From: Cydia pomonella
Taxonomy: Eukaryota > Arthropoda > Insecta > Lepidoptera > Tortricidae
Reading direction: 5' to 3'
DNA: 64,000 nucleotides
Assembly (NCBI RefSeq): GCF_033807575.1
Contig: NC_084704.1
Coordinates: forward strand, 30,233,968-30,297,967
Below are positions 10,281 through 24,346 of the stretch, piece by piece. Positions within the stretch are counted from its first letter, which is position 1. Every line of letters starts with the position of its first letter. A model generated the notes under the pieces. It ran no database searches. It was not told the origin of the DNA and worked only from the letters and a program-made list of their open reading frames with translations. Position numbers and translations under genes: made by a program.

Positions 10281-13200
10281 TCTGCAATAATATTCTACGA
10301 GTATTGTAACTTCTAAAACTGAGATAAAAATAACGACCTCACGGTAAAATTTGTCAACCCAAAGGGAGTTGCAAGCATTGCAAAAAGTAGAGATACTAAT
10401 TTTAGAAAAACGTTGCTCTTTATTTTTGTGAAAGCGGAATATTATTACGTTACGTAGAAAACTTCGTTGGCAGTCGTTCTGATAGTTATATTAGTCTTTC
10501 AAATGAGCCCTGTAACAAATCGATGATTTTTAAAGTTTACGCATGTTTTGAAATGACATACTTTACATACCCACAAGGCCAAAGGGCATTCTCAGGTCCG
10601 GATTTTGCCTGTAATGCCTTCTGTCCTAATGTATTTATGAGTTATAAACCCAGTACATAAAAGTAGGTACTCAATCTAGCGTCCGAGTGTCTAAGGAGTG
10701 TTAATTGACGTATGTTGCATTGTTCCACAAGAACGTCCGATGAATGCAAATGTTAAAGGTCCAGTCAATAGTTTTTGCTCCTGAATAGCTAGAACTTATT
10801 GCATTGTGGGTGTGACATAACGTTTAGTCTCCAGCCCTGTTCCTAGGCAATTTTTCAATAATTGCATTTTTTATATTCTTTTAGATCTTGCCAAAATTTT
10901 CAAAGTTATCTAGTTAGAGGTTGTTGATGTGATTTTTGATGTTTAGTGTCCGAACAAAAATTATATTCTTTGGGCTTTTCGTGATCAAATTTTGTTGAAT
11001 TATGAATTGATAACTGAACTAACATATACGCGATAATCTCATTATGTATAAGGACCTTTATAGTCTTATACATATAAATTTTGTATTATAAAATAGTCAG
11101 TCTGCGGTCAAACCCGAGGAGTATATGTTGGTTGGGAACTTACTGACTAAAAATATACTAAGTACCTATAACAATTCCACCAGTACTCGTGGAACTATCA
11201 ACATATAATTGAAGAGATAATTATACATTTCTAAGTAACTCTTCATAATATTTGAGCTTATGTCCAGAGGCAAAGGTTGCCTCACATGTGATTAGTGATG
11301 TCAACAGTACAATCAAACAAAATCGCGACGTATTTTTTTTTGTTTTAACGCCAATATTGGCGATGTGCCAATACGCACAATGAAACTACCATTCGGCATA
11401 AGTCTCCAGGTCGCCTATACAATGTCCAGGATCCTATAACATGCTAAATAGAGATTAAGTAGTATAGTAAAACTAGTCTTATAATGGAAATCCCTTCACT
11501 AATCGAGTCTTATGTGTGAGCGCCAACTCGTAAACACATGATATGGACCTAGGGATAGGGACGTTCATTAAGACAACGCGACGCATTGTAAATTTTGGCG
11601 TCAGATATCTTGATTTATCTCAGCAATTACAAAAGTCATGAAAGTATTGATTGGTTTGGTTCATTTCTGTAGTTGCCGTTCCACGATTGGTTAACTTTTA
11701 AAAATCGTATCAAAGATTGTGATTTTTCGATTAATTCTTATCGATTAACTTTAAACGGTAAAAGCCGTTTTGCCGCATACGATATTATACAATAAGCTAG
11801 CCCAAAAGCAAATTCACTACGCGAAAAGTATCGAGATGAGCGCGGGCTTCGGGAATCGAGCAAGCGCCGCATTTTTTGATTTAATTGTTTAACCTTAATT
11901 GGTTTTATTCTATTACCATGTTAAACTTTTCTCTGTACGTTGTACAGTTGTTGTTGTTAACATTTAATATCACATTCTTTATGCGGGCTTATAATATCCA
12001 TTATTTAGTTTGGCTGAAGTCCGTTAATATGAAGGTTCCACAAAAACTTACTTATAATGTAAAAATTAACAACCGGTCTTATCGATAATATTTTTACCAA
12101 TTAGGGAAGTGAAAAAAGAACCAATCATCAATGAATTCTCTTATTTATACTGATTACCAAAATGCTTACCGATTCATAAGCATGATGGGGCCTATAGCTA
12201 AGAGAATTGGGTTTAAAATTGTGTAGATATTTTTGCCCCGTCCGTATCAGCTCTCGCTTCTGAGTGCAATGAACATTCGCTTAAACGTGGGAGTGCATTT
12301 TCACTGCACTCTTGTTGAGTGGTTGTCCTGTGCGGTGAGGAGAACTTCCTGACTAGTTACACGGTTTCTTAATTAAGGGTAGTTATTGTATTGCAATCAT
12401 GAAAATATTTACACGATAATTAGTATGATTACAATAATAATAAAAACGGAATAGAAGAAATCTTAAGCAAAAATTACGACTTACTTAAACTGTTTAAAAT
12501 ACCATATTTTTTGGTCTTCATAAGCATTTCCACTTAACTAAATCGGTAATACCAAATTTTAACTAAATCGCATCAATGCTTATTGGTTCCCCATACAAAC
12601 TCCCACCTCTTTTTTTCCCCGTTAAGGGATGATTTTTGGGATATCTTCGGTCCTTTCCCGTGACTCAAACTTAAGGATTAAGCGTAAAAGGTGTTTTTTT
12701 ATATATATTTTATGTTTTTTTTTGCTTCGGAGTTACTGTGATACCATAAATGAATTCGGCATCCCGGCTCTACTTCTTAAATCAATCCTTGGATCCTAAG
12801 GACCAATCCTGCCAACGGAAGGAAACCTTCAGTTCACGAAACGCCGCATTTCATTGGATGCAACAGCCACTAAAGGTTGTACGCTGAAGTAACTGTTTTT
12901 CGAAAAGCGGGCCTCAAACGCGTTATGATTAGGCAATTGTCTTTTGTACAATTCGTACATCTGATAAAGGAAAACAAAAGAAGACGAGTTGAATTAAAAT
13001 CTTAGGCAACGGCAAACACTAGTTTATTGTTACCGAAGTAACAAAACAATGGACAAACAATCGCCTGTTTGTTGTATGAGAACAAACTATGAAATAGATG
13101 TCGGATTCAATGATACAGATAACTTGCTCTTATTAATTCAATAGTTTTCCTTTTATGTTTTGCTATAGACTCATATAGACTGACATAATTTGAGTAAAAA

Positions 13201-14289
13201 AAACCCTCACTAAATTAAAAATTTAAACTTTTTTATGCATACAGTGTGATATTGGAAACGTGATCGAAATAAAATAAAACTTGGTGACAAAAGTAGTAAG
13301 GTGTTTCTGAATGTTGGTGATTGCGACGGAAAAATAGTAATATAATTGTTGTCTTGTTTCAGGTAACTACTATGGCGATCAACTATGTGGTTATAAAGCC
13401 AGAGGTTCATGTTCAGGTACCAAAGGTAATCCTAGGTAAACAATATCGTCTCTAATTGGAGAGACTAAATACATAAACAGGCAGCTACAGGGATGGAGAA
13501 GTACACTTAAGTACGGTAACGATAGCTATCTAGAAACGATTGTGGTAACGCACATTAGATAAGAGAAAGTTTGAAAGTACACAGTGATGCGATCATCTTC
13601 GTTGCCTTGGAAAATACACCTTAGTGTATTGCCAAAGAACTATAGTTTATACACTACATCGTTAGTCTTACAAGAAATCGAAAGGAATAAAATCTGCCCT
13701 ACCGTGAAGACAATGGCAGAACATCAAATATAGTATTTATTCGAAAATGAGTAATTGTCTAGTTGTCTACTTACAATAAACAAAACATTCCGCCCACTAA
13801 AATACTTGGGTAATTGACGTGAAAAAGATGTTACATGAACAGCTTAAACTAATGACATTTCATTTGTTTTAAATGTAACACACTATACAGGCTACATACT
13901 TTTTCCAATGAATAAAAAAAAACATGTAATACAAACATACGGTCAATAACATAATCCTTCAAAGTACCAACAGTCGTTTGCAGGATTGGATAAACATAAA
14001 ACAAACAAGCCCATTTTATCAAAGAAAATGTCCGTCATTAAATCTGGGCTATTAAGGTCACGGCACTCAAATTATTGTCAATTAAGACTTAACGACAGTT
14101 CATGTTCGGTAGTTAAATAATTAGTAATTACCATCCAATCGGCTATAATGTACACTTGTTAGTCGTAGTTAGTGTACCGTCTCCTTGTTCTCATTAGGAT
14201 TAGAGAAAGCAGTAGCTAAGCAGTTGTCTCTAAAAGTAATAATCAAATTTAACAGGAAGGATATTCCTATCAGGTTAAGATTGTTAAAG
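10281..14289. other. AT-rich DNA, largely unassigned
   Basis: I see no gene. At 12575-12690 the TTCCCCATACAAACTCCCAC-type sequence resembles a dispersed moth repeat. At 13373-13435 there is a short exon-like stretch between good splice-site matches (see findings). Confidence 0.4.
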
Positions 14290-14427
14290 CCCCATTTAGA
14301 CGGTTCAATAACATGCATGCGATTCTCGTTACATTGCGGTCTAAATTCGATCGACTGAATTCATTGTACTCTGTAGTTAGCAATGTATCGAATATTGCAT
14401 GCATGTTCTTGTTCGTCTAAGTAGGAC
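14290..14427. mobile_element. MITE with imperfect inverted ends
   Basis: Left TTTAGACGGTTCAATAACAT, then GCATGCGATT; right, reverse-complemented, TTAGACGAACAAGAACATGC. The inverted arms are about 45 bp. The arms resemble those at 44619-44655 and 45388-45425 (AGACTAGCAAGAACTTGCAT). Confidence 0.6.
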
Positions 14428-15365
14428 TTAAGAAGCCACATGATCAAGTTACATACGCCATAATGCGCTTTAGTGAAATAATCATACCTTAATGTACCTG
14501 GCGACGACAACCAACCATTTCGATAAGCATTGATAATATAGTAGTTTTCTATTGTCAGAAATGTTCAATTTGCACTATTTATTCAGATACATCCTGTATG
14601 GAAAACAAAACTTAGTTTTGTTACTGCATTTCACTTTCAAAGTGCAGTTTAGTCATATTCCTTATTAAATTAATGAACCATTTCTTACTCAACAACGAGT
14701 ATTAAATTTTACTCATTATAACTCGAGCGTTGAAAGTAAAAAATGAACAACGAATACATCGCTAAATATCTGGAAATAAGTATGTTTCAACTGCAAGCAG
14801 TTTACAAGGCAGATTTTAACATTAATAAATAGCACGTAAGACTCTTATTTGCATAACAGTTTCTTGTGATCAGATTATGAGTAGCGTTTGCGCACCCTTT
14901 GTTCAATACAGGGAAAGATGAAAAATGTGGCGGCTTTTATGGCGACTATCTGTACGCGAGGACTGATATAAGGAACTGACAACAACAATGTGAATCATAT
15001 CTTCTAATTGCACCGAATGTGGGGACAGCTTTGTTTAATTAAAGTCAGTTACTACGGGTCTTGACGTAGGAGCGTAAATGCAACGTATGTGCAAGTGTGG
15101 TGTCTGTACGCGGTTTAATTTGTGATAAAATGAAAAAAATTGTCTCTCACCAGTAATCTCCACGAGACCCCGTGTTATTTTACAACTGAAAAAAACATAC
15201 GTAAACAAGCTTTTTCCGTAAACAGACAAATTTCTTCCTATATAGACTACCTTAATTTAACTATAAAGAGAAGAATAAAGTCTTTAGTATAACATTCATT
15301 TTAAATATGGTGCATATTTGTAAATGATGCTTATCTGACATTTTATTTATATATTCTACCTATCT

Positions 15366-15478
15366 GAGGCCCTACCGCGAAAAACGATAATCGAAATTTC
15401 ATCTGCCTGTCGCTCTCGAATATTCGAAAGATAGTGAGGCAGTAAAAGAAATTTCTACTTTCTTATCTTTGGGCCTCT
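15366..15478. mobile_element. Palindromic MITE
   Basis: GAGGCCC at the left faces GGGCCTC at the right. Inside, GAAATTTC repeats and CTGCCT/AGGCAG pair around a central CGAATATTCG palindrome. Confidence 0.5.
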
Positions 15479-18300
15479 GTTTTGCCACTGGTTAACGGGG
15501 CACCCTATATGTGTAAGTGTATACAACAAAGTCTGCTTTCAATGCAACATTGTGTTATGTTGTAAAAGGAGATTGCAGAGGTCAATTGCAGCAAATGAAT
15601 GTAACACTCGTTTTCCGTTTTTTTTTGTCAGAGAGGACGTTCCCTTGACTTTATGGTTAAATACGTAGATAATGTGACCTAGTACTAGACTTTACTTAGT
15701 AGTAATCATTATGGCATGTGCTGGCTTTTAAAATCTACGTTCCCACGTTACGCGGTTTGTGTTATGTACTAACGAAAAGTTGTACTAATATTAGTTCCTC
15801 AGATCAGATAAACCTAATAGAAAGTGCTATGATACATAACATAAGTAAAAACTCCATAGAGATCACCAAACACAAAAGGCTTTAGAAGAAATTAGCCCTG
15901 TATTTATAGTCATATCATCGCATAAAAATACATACGAATTGTATTATATAAAAAGGGAAACAATAATTATACATACCTTTTTATTATTTAAATATTTTCA
16001 GTATTAGCCTCGTATAGTAAAGTAATTGCAAACAGCTTTAAACCTGCTCGTCGATCAGTAATCTCTATAACATGTGTATTATGTATACAAACGTATTACG
16101 GATTAGGTAAACCGTAGATCCACTCCGATATGTATAAACAATGCTGAAAGACTCCCACGCTCACACTATTCATGGGAAAAAACTGTAGTGGTGAAATTAG
16201 AATGATGTATAATATTGTGAAAACGGGTAATGCTTTATAGTTACCGCCTTCAATATGATCGTTAGAATCTAATAAAACTTCATTTTATATATTGCGGACC
16301 ATCGAATATAATGAGGCTTGTGAAATTAGGCACAAAGCATGTAGACCTTTGTACTGTAAGTACCTGTCGCGTCTAATGATGATCCCTATGATTGTTCCTT
16401 CAAATCTCTTATGTTTGGGCTAAATTGAAAAAAAAAAAAACAGTTGAAGATTTTTCCGCATTTTTATTATTAGAATGTTACATTTTTAAATGTATGTGCT
16501 AAACTTCCAAAAAGTGTTTTACGTGATCGCTAGGTATTCCATATAAAAATGAATCAATCACCATTTGTTGCGACTGGTAGGTATAGCAGTAGGTACTCAT
16601 TAGCTATCAACAAGATAATCGTTTGACTCTTTCACAGGAATAAAATGTTATTTTAACGCATTGTCAACGTAATTTTGTGGTAAAATAACAATGTTTGTGC
16701 AGTCGAGTTCATAATTATGTGTAAATTTTATTGCAATGGATTAAGGTGAAAAAATGTTTAGATATTTATGAACTCGACTGTACAGTACAGGGTATTGGTC
16801 AGACAGCAATTAACAAATTAGTTTGCGGACGGGTTAAAACAAATTAAGATTTGTTTGGACAAGATTTTAAAGTACGTGACTAAATAAAGTTGAAACTGGT
16901 TCCGGTCATAGTTTACAAGGAAAATAATTATCATAACCAATAAAATTTAAGGCTAATATGCTTATTTAATAGATATGTCCAAAGAAATGTGTGGTGTTTT
17001 TTATTTGATTTTATATTGAGCTAAGTCTATGTGATCGCTTAACTATATATATTTAATATAAAAATGTTAGTCTTTATCATCTAGCGATTTAGTATCGAAA
17101 AAAATCGGCCTCATCATGCTCTGCCTTGATGTCAAATGGCACGCAGGTTTGTATAAATGACAAGCCACCAGCGAGAACAAGCATAAATGTAATCATTCCA
17201 TAAATGCAAAAAATGCATGGTTGGAGATCACACGTAACCTTGACAAAAAATACTATTGAAAACAGGCTATTTACTATGTATATTTGTGCTGGTGGCACTT
17301 AAATTACTAGTTGTTCTGGAGCGTACGGGAGGCTATCGCAAAAATCGAATTTCTAAAAGATATCGCCTTCTGCAATCGCGGTAGTCCCCCAGAGGCGATT
17401 GCTTGCACTCGGCAAATTTCTATACAATTATAGGAGACACCACCGTCACACACCGATGCTTATCTAGGAATCTGTGATAATGCAATGATTAAAATTCAAG
17501 ATTCCTCATACTGACTGCTGTCGGGTGACCCTTATAGGACGGCTTGCGGCGGCCCCCTGACATACAAACAAAACTAAATTTAGATGTAACTCTATGCGCT
17601 AGGGCGTATTATTAGAACGAGAGTTCAGGATATTTGGTTGATCTAGTGGTTAGCTTATCATGATCGTGGTTATTACATAATATAAACACACGATGGTATT
17701 GGAGGTCCGTATTTTTTCTTCTTTCTGTAGTTGTCAGACAGAATCGAATATTTTGTACAATAGTCCCCATGCATGCATCTTACATGCTTGCAGATTTCCA
17801 TACAAACATTTTGTAATGAACGTCTTGAAGCCCAAATATATTAAATGGTAAAATTCGCCAAATCGCTCTTCGCTCGGTAAAATGGTAAATGGTATACCTT
17901 TACTTTACTGTGGTGAGAAATATATGCAAAAATAGAAGCTAACGTGGGTTAAAATCTTTGTACTATCGCTGTTTGAAAGTGTCTCTAGAAACGGCATTTT
18001 CCTAATCAGTAGGTAGGTAATAGAATTTTATGGCTGGTAAACAACACAGTAATGGTTATGTCGTACGGTTATGGATCGCTACAATGTTTTCAATTTAATG
18101 TTCAAGACTTTCGGAGTAATTTGAGGCAAATTTGATGTGTGGTAACGGCAAGTCGTGACACTTTGGTAGTGTATGAGAAGTAGAAATGTCACCAGCATAC
18201 TTGCCGATTCTAAATGCACTTAGTTTATTAACTAGTGGCTCTATGCGCTGTAGACGTCGTAAACCCCCTTTATTCCGGCATTAAAAAAAAGTGAATCGAC
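15479..18300. other. AT-rich DNA with one small MITE
   Basis: Apart from the inverted-repeat element at 16698-16785, no gene or repeat is recognisable. Confidence 0.4.
16698..16785. mobile_element. Short MITE with 16-17 bp inverted ends
   Basis: GCAGTCGAGTTCATAA at the left pairs with TTATGAACTCGACTGTAC at the right. At 88 bp it is too short to code for anything. A mariner-type origin is possible but the flanking TA is not clear. Confidence 0.6.
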
Positions 18301-18395
18301 AAAAAGAAAAATCATCTATCCTTTTCACAAAATTTCGCGAGAATCGGCTGAGAAATGCAGCTTGTAGAGGAAAACATCCGGAAATACGAAAGAAA
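18301..18395. repeat. Fragment of a dispersed repeat
   Basis: GCGAGAATCGGCTGAGAAAT, then TGTAGAGGAAAACATCCGGA shares its end with 44078-44108 (AGGAGAACATCCAGACGTAC). The rest of the element is not recognisable. A separate 20 bp palindrome centred on AGATCT lies at about 18411-18430. Confidence 0.4.
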
Positions 18396-19139
18396 TTGTG
18401 CCCAAGTTGAAACGAAGATCTTCGTTTCACTCGGTCAATGAAAACATGCCATGTAGCCACCGGATTAGCGATTATTAAAAAAATTGTGAATTTCTGTTCT
18501 TTCTTCTTCTGCAGAGCAATTTCTTCTACTATGTATTTAGCAAAGCCACAAACATGTTCTAAGATATTAATTAGATCAAGTTCATAAATTCGAATTTAAT
18601 AACGCGTAATCAAATCAGATAATATATTTTACTGGTAGTATAGAACTAATACCGGTTCCCTATTTTTTAAATAAATATAGATGCATACATTAATAAGCAT
18701 AGATGATAAAAACAAGTCCGGAGTTTGAATTCGCATTGTTACCGCAAAGTATTTAGGTTCACTCGAAGGTAAATTTAGATACACCGCAGTGACACATAGC
18801 GAGTGTTTTTTAGTCTATCTCCGTACGGGAAGAGTAAGTACCTACAGATTATTTTAAACTACTCATTCAATGTCATTTACCACAGCTTTGTGGGATTTGT
18901 AGCCTTGAAAATAATAAAATTAGCGTCAAACGCTTTTCTGTGTTGTATATATTGTTATTTTGTACGCATGACTATTCAGCAGCAGATATATCTGACCCCC
19001 CTGATTCTATGCAACTCTCTGACTTTCTGGGGGCTTAGTTAAACGCCAAACGAAAAGTAAAAATACATTATTTGAGTTTCGTTTGACGTTTTCTATCAAC
19101 GATTGTCATCTTGCCTAGGTCCTCTGATCAAGCACCCCT

Positions 19140-19260
19140 GGATCCCATTTCTCAAACGGTATTAGACTAATATTATTAGTCCACGAACTGTCAAGTCGTA
19201 TGGGTTACCATGGCAACACACTAATAATATTAGACTAATACTATTCAAGAAATGGGACCC
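19140..19260. mobile_element. MITE with about 40 bp inverted arms
   Basis: Left GGATCCCATTTCTCAAACGG then TATTAGACTAATATTATTAG; right, reverse-complemented, GGGTCCCATTTCTTGAATAG then TATTAGTCTAATATTATTAG. A shorter relative is 630 bp downstream. Confidence 0.7.
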
Positions 19261-19892
19261 TGCATCTGATTTTATCGTTCCACTGCGAATTGATAGGGAT
19301 AGTGCTTGCCCTTGGGCAAGGGAGGGAAGCAAGGTAAGTTTACCTTGTACATTGTTTAATTTCGAACTCTTTCGACTTTGTTAGTTACGCGGTATTGCAC
19401 TGTCCCCGACGTTATGTAGGTATGTCTTGAGTTTTCTAGGTATGTATACTTATATTTAACCAATCTCTCGATCGGTTACAATCATAAGCGCACATTGGCC
19501 GCATTGCTATTTGAATCTTTAACTAGTTACTTGCATTGAATTCTGTTTTACTTTCCAAACATCATAAATTACTCCATTACGTTATTGAAACAAAACCTTA
19601 TTGGTGTTTGAATTACAGTTGACTATCTAACACGCTTAACAAAATTAGCAGGTTGAAGTCGATATTGCAGACATGTGGTTTCGCTATTTTCTCGGAATAG
19701 GAAGCAGTGTTCTGTGTGTCAATCAATATGTGAGCTAAATAACTATATTTGTGATGCAGTCGCGCGTGAATGTTGTCTATTTCTTCAAATGTGCAAAAGT
19801 TAAGCAAGAGTTATTGCGGTTGATCCATAGTATTTCAACAAACATTTAAAATGATTACTTACTTATTTTATATTAGTTGGGTATGAGTATAA

Positions 19893-19973
19893 CTAGGGGC
19901 CCATTTCTCGGACGGTATTAGACTTGTCAAATTATACCATGGGTTCGAGAATTGGGCCCTAGGTTGTATTCAA
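19893..19973. mobile_element. Shorter MITE related to 19140-19260
   Basis: GGGGCCCATTTCTCGGACGG then TATTAGAC at the left; TTCGAGAATTGGGCCC at the right. The same end motif as the preceding MITE suggests one family. Confidence 0.55.
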
Positions 19974-20642
19974 TAATATACATATAACAGATATATGTTA
20001 TGTAGTTATATTAGGTATATTATTTTAATATTTCGGGGGTCTTTGCTGTTATACTTCCACCCATCGGGATCTCTTGTATAATCGCCCCCTCAAGAGCTAC
20101 CTTTTCGACCATCTCTATGTGTCAGATGATGGAGCTCAAGCAGTGCTTTTAATTATGATGTAGGCATTACATTCACACATTGTATTTACTTACTGTATCT
20201 TTCTCTTCGCAACAGACTCGTCGATCGGTGTTGTCATAGTGTCCCGATATATGTAGTTACTGCCCTTTATAATTATGTATCATGAAACATTAGTAAGGCA
20301 GCATAAAACATTAGTAAAAGCAGTTACAACTTATCTTAGCTAGAGAGCGTGTTTTTTCCTGTGTTGTCCGATTAGAAGCATCAAACAGCTTTCGTATTCT
20401 GTACCTATTTCTAATACGAACGAGTTGCATGCCAACAGAATTAATAGACAAAAATGCGATGGGCCACACATCAGTATCACGTCGGTTAACCCAGTTTCGG
20501 CTTGAATTATAGCCGATCTGACATAAAAGGATTAGTCGTTGATGGCTCTTTATCGTTAGCAAATGTGACTGAATGTGTGCTTTAATTATCATTAGAAAAG
20601 TAAAAAATGGCCCTACTAGCACAACTGCTTCACTTTTTGTGA

Positions 20643-20905
20643 CAATAAATAAATATTATAGGACATTATTATACAAATTGACTAAGCCCCATAGTAAGCT
20701 CGATAAGGCTTGTGTTGAGGGTACTAAGACAACGATATATATAATATTTAATATTTTATAAATACTTAAATACATAAAACACCCATGACTTAGGAACAAA
20801 TATCCATGCTCATCACACTAATAAATGCCCTTACCAGGATTTGAACCCGGGACCATCAGCTTCATAGGCAGGGTCACTACCTACTAGGCCAGACCGGTCG
20901 TCAAA
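20643..20905 (-). mobile_element. tRNA-derived SINE, full-length-looking
   Basis: The reverse strand carries box A TGGCCTAGTAGGTAGTGACC and box B GGTTCAAATCC, then a body ending in TGTCCTATAATATTTATTTA. This copy shows the family's 3' end best. Confidence 0.75.
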
Positions 20906-21064
20906 TGGTCTTTTATGTACATCTCTTTATATAGAGTTAAGTGCTTAAATAAGTTTCGTGGTATAAATTTCATTTTTGATAGGTACAATCTTTTATCGCT
21001 GACTCTACTTTTCTTACCACAGGCAAGTAATACTCATCGAGTAAATTCTAAAAACCCCAAACAC

Positions 21065-21240
21065 AATTAGGTTGCGTTGCGTTGTTTCATCACAGAGTTC
21101 CTTTGGTCACCTCCTGTTCCATCTTCAGATCAGCTCGATGGTACCATGGATGTCACCCGAATTACATACGTATGCAAATTTTCAGCTCAATTGGAAATTG
21201 CTGAATAGCTTTCAAGATTTGACCCACACTAAGTAACAAA
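21065..21240 (+). repeat. Dispersed repeat family B copy
   Basis: TTAGGTTGCGTTGCGTTGTT, GAGTTCCTTTGGTCACCTCC, CAGATCAGCTCGATGGTACC and TTTTCAGCTCAATTGG also occur, diverged, at 30221-30435. It is probably a LINE 3' region. Confidence 0.55.
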
Positions 21241-23216
21241 CTAACATAATAACAGGGCAATATATAGCACAAAGATTTTATTTATCTAGATAGGAATTCC
21301 CCATCCAATTACGAGTACCTATGAATCTCATTTATAAAACCATCCATCATACATATCTTCAAATGCTTTTCATTGTAAAACGGGCAAAATTATCTGTCCG
21401 CGCGACTTAAAACACGCAAGCTTGACAATTTAACGCCGTGTTATTGGTTGGCATAAAACTTGCTGTGGAATGTTACGCATTGCTGCGATATAGTAACAAA
21501 ATAACATTATCTAGGGACCTCCGAGCCTCAGTGTACACGGCCAACATGACGAAGCCAACGGTATCGATGCATGGTTAATAACTTATTCCAACAGCGGCCA
21601 TTCGCTGCACGCCCGTCGCCCGTTACACTACTCAACTGTTAAATAGTCTTCACAGTTGAAGATCGTAAGTGCCAAGACGAGTGGCATCCTCAATGACATC
21701 GAGTATAATTAACGATATAAATAAGTGTGCATTCTTAGCCTTATTGCAATGGAACAAGGTGCAAAATCGTAACACAAAATTTTCCAAATACGAGAAGGTA
21801 CTTACATTCGAATGTGTCGTCCGCGCACATCGCACTCTTTCGCAATTATTATATTTTTCGTTCATAAATCGGTTCATCCGTTTGGGAGTCATGACACTTA
21901 TGACGCCACAAACAAACATAAAAATAATAATTATACCTACGCGATAGACTAAAACTTAACGCCCACTTGTTGGAAGTAGAGAATACTTGAACACGGACAT
22001 ATTAATAATCGATTTAAGCTAATGAGCTTATTAATGGATAGGACGAGGTTTTCTGTATTATCCTGTCATCGCTCCATATGTTTAACAATCAATACACATA
22101 CGACATTTTGCTTCTGTAAAGCAGCTAATGGTAACGACCTGCAGTCATCAGAGTAGGTGCAAGTCGAGAAGCAACATTGCGTTGTGGTTGTGGATGTCCC
22201 CGCGAGATTAAGTGATTATTCAGTAGAGAAACTAACACTATTTACGAATAAATAACCGTTTGTAAATTACGTTTTTATAAGGAATATGCGGGTGAATCAA
22301 CATTTTCTTTTCACTCGTTGCCATGGTTACGTTCTCCTGGGTCACTCTTAAAGCCCAGGTTTTATGGTGTCTAAATTATCCTTATCCAAACATGCGTTTT
22401 TGTGGGAGTTATAATAAGGTCTTTCTACAATGGGCCATCTATAAAGCTGGTAAGGATATCGTTGTTTAACATAATGTTTAACATTGAAGCATTATACCTG
22501 ATGGCCACTTGATGGGTAACAATGAAAATATGCGTATAAGCAGGCTGGGCTGGATTAATTAATGGAAATCGAGTTCTATGAACTCCCGCTACTGATGGCT
22601 ATAAAAATAAAATTTATTCAGTAAGGATGCGTGACTTCGTTTACGCATTGTACACTCAATTTGTGCCAGCAAATGATGCATTTCCTAATTCGTAAAAAGG
22701 GCTGACAATAGCCTGAATAGACTGCAAGCGCAACGTCACATAGGGCTGGCAGGATATTTCATGAATGTTATATTTCGAACAATGTTTCAACATTTACTCC
22801 ATAATCACCTGCTTTTAGGAAACTAGGTTTCCCGTCACAGCTGTCAAATTAATATGACCAAAGGAGACACGCTTTAATACCCATCACGCAAATAGAAGAA
22901 GTGTTTCTGCTTTTTTAAGCTGTACCAGCAATATTCTGCAACTGCGACTACTGCGTCATGACATATTTAATCGTAAACCACTCCAGAGAATTAGCTTAGT
23001 TTTGCAAAACGTGCTTGCTGGCTTGCCTTTGCGAGGGATGACATTCGCACCGATTGCGAATGGTGAAGCGTGCAGAAAAATCCGAAAAGCGGCCTCAGAG
23101 CTCCGAAGCAGTAGCAGAGGACTTTACTAAGAGAGAGACCATTGAAAAAATGTAGCGCCTTACACTTAATGAGCAGCCTATGTGATTGTTTTGAATGATT
23201 CACGGTTAGTTTCACT
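21241..23216. other. Unassigned DNA with one hAT-MITE remnant
   Basis: At 22562-22600 AATGGAAATCGAGTTCTATG is an end fragment of the MITE family of 6352-6495. Nothing else is recognised. Confidence 0.4.
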
Positions 23217-23322
23217 ACACTTACATCGACCGGGATATAAACATCATCATCATCATCATCGGGAGCTCAATAAAAACAATATAAAAGGTTATCACGGTTT
23301 ATATCCCGGTCGATTTAAGTGT
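23217..23322. mobile_element. MITE-like inverted repeat with (CAT)n core
   Basis: Arms at 23217-23242 (ATCGACCGGGATATAAAC) and 23297-23322 (GTTTATATCCCGGTCGAT) differ at one base. A CAT microsatellite follows the left arm. Confidence 0.65.
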
Positions 23323-23601
23323 ATGTGATTGTTATATTAATTACTGGTTAGCCGACCAATGACTGCATCATCTTACGCCAGCAGCCCTGCGATGTGTTAA
23401 TTCGTCTCTTCCCCGCTCAAACGGCACCAATTGGTGCCCACGCGCCGCCCGCGCGCGCGCTGACCCTCTGACCGCCCATTCACGAAATTACTATTAAGAC
23501 ATCATCCGCGATTATTTCCTTCTTCACTAAACATAATTATGTGTAGCTTTTCATCAGCTATTTAGGCATCGAACTCCACATACACATATGTGTGTGAGAT
23601 G

Positions 23602-23745
23602 CAGTGGCGGCGCGTCACATATATTCGTAGGGAACCCGGTGCTAATTTTGCTTTCCTTTTCTCCATGAACTGATCGTGAAAGTACTGAACGGGCTGATAT
23701 CAGACAAACCGGTGGGAATCGAGTTCTTGGAACGATCCGCCACTG
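23602..23745. mobile_element. hAT-type MITE, second complete copy
   Basis: Ends CAGTGGCGG and CCGCCACTG are flanked by GTGAGATG at 23594-23601 and 23746-23753. The body is the reverse complement of 6352-6495, with the shared CGAGTTC and ACCGGTGGGAATC segments. Confidence 0.85.
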
Positions 23746-24076
23746 GTGAGATGTTAGAGTCAGTCCAAATTTGAACTGACTTGGCAGGCGACAGAGTGCG
23801 CAAGCGCCTCCATAAACGTCAAATGAACTCTAAAATGTTCTTCGTGTGCTTACTATCGTGTGGTACATTCATTTGCAATAATAACGCGCACAAAAATATT
23901 TCTCTCAATCTTACGAGTACCTATTTGGAAAGCCATATTTGCGTGTCTTAAAATGTTAGCGCGCTTTTTTTGCGCAAAACATTACTGTAGGTGATTATAA
24001 TTTTGTAATTTTCGTCCAAATTAAAAAAAAAAAACGAATGACTTTAAAAGCTCACGTCTGTAGTTACTTGTAGTAA

Positions 24077-24156
24077 AGTAAGGTGGGGTTACACTATCAT
24101 ACTGTTTGTCTTGCCCCGAGCAAAATAAACTATGTTCGTCTTACCCCACCTTACCT
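24077..24156. mobile_element. Small MITE with GTAAGGTGGGGT ends
   Basis: AGTAAGGTGGGGTTAC at the left pairs with CTTACCCCACCTTACC at the right. At 24306-24346 there is a separate remnant of the hAT MITE family (GGTGGGAGTCGAGTTCTATG). Confidence 0.6.
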
Positions 24157-24346
24157 TATAGGTGAGGTGAGTTTAGTTGGTGAAGTATAGTAGGATATAC
24201 CTACCTATACAAATCAATTTCACAAAGCAAGCCGGAGCAAATTTGGCATGCTCTTTCTTTTAAACCTGTTGAATAAGGTGTGTACTTTATAGTTTTTCAA
24301 TTAGCAGACCCGGTGGGAGTCGAGTTCTATGGTTAATTTGCCACTG

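Noticed and set aside
20824..20900. tRNA gene on the reverse strand
   Set aside because: Box A and B are present, but there is no paired acceptor stem and the body is a dispersed SINE also found at 4034 and 57361.
23240..23265. CRISPR-like short repeats
   Set aside because: A simple (CAT)n microsatellite; there are no spaced repeats anywhere in the window.
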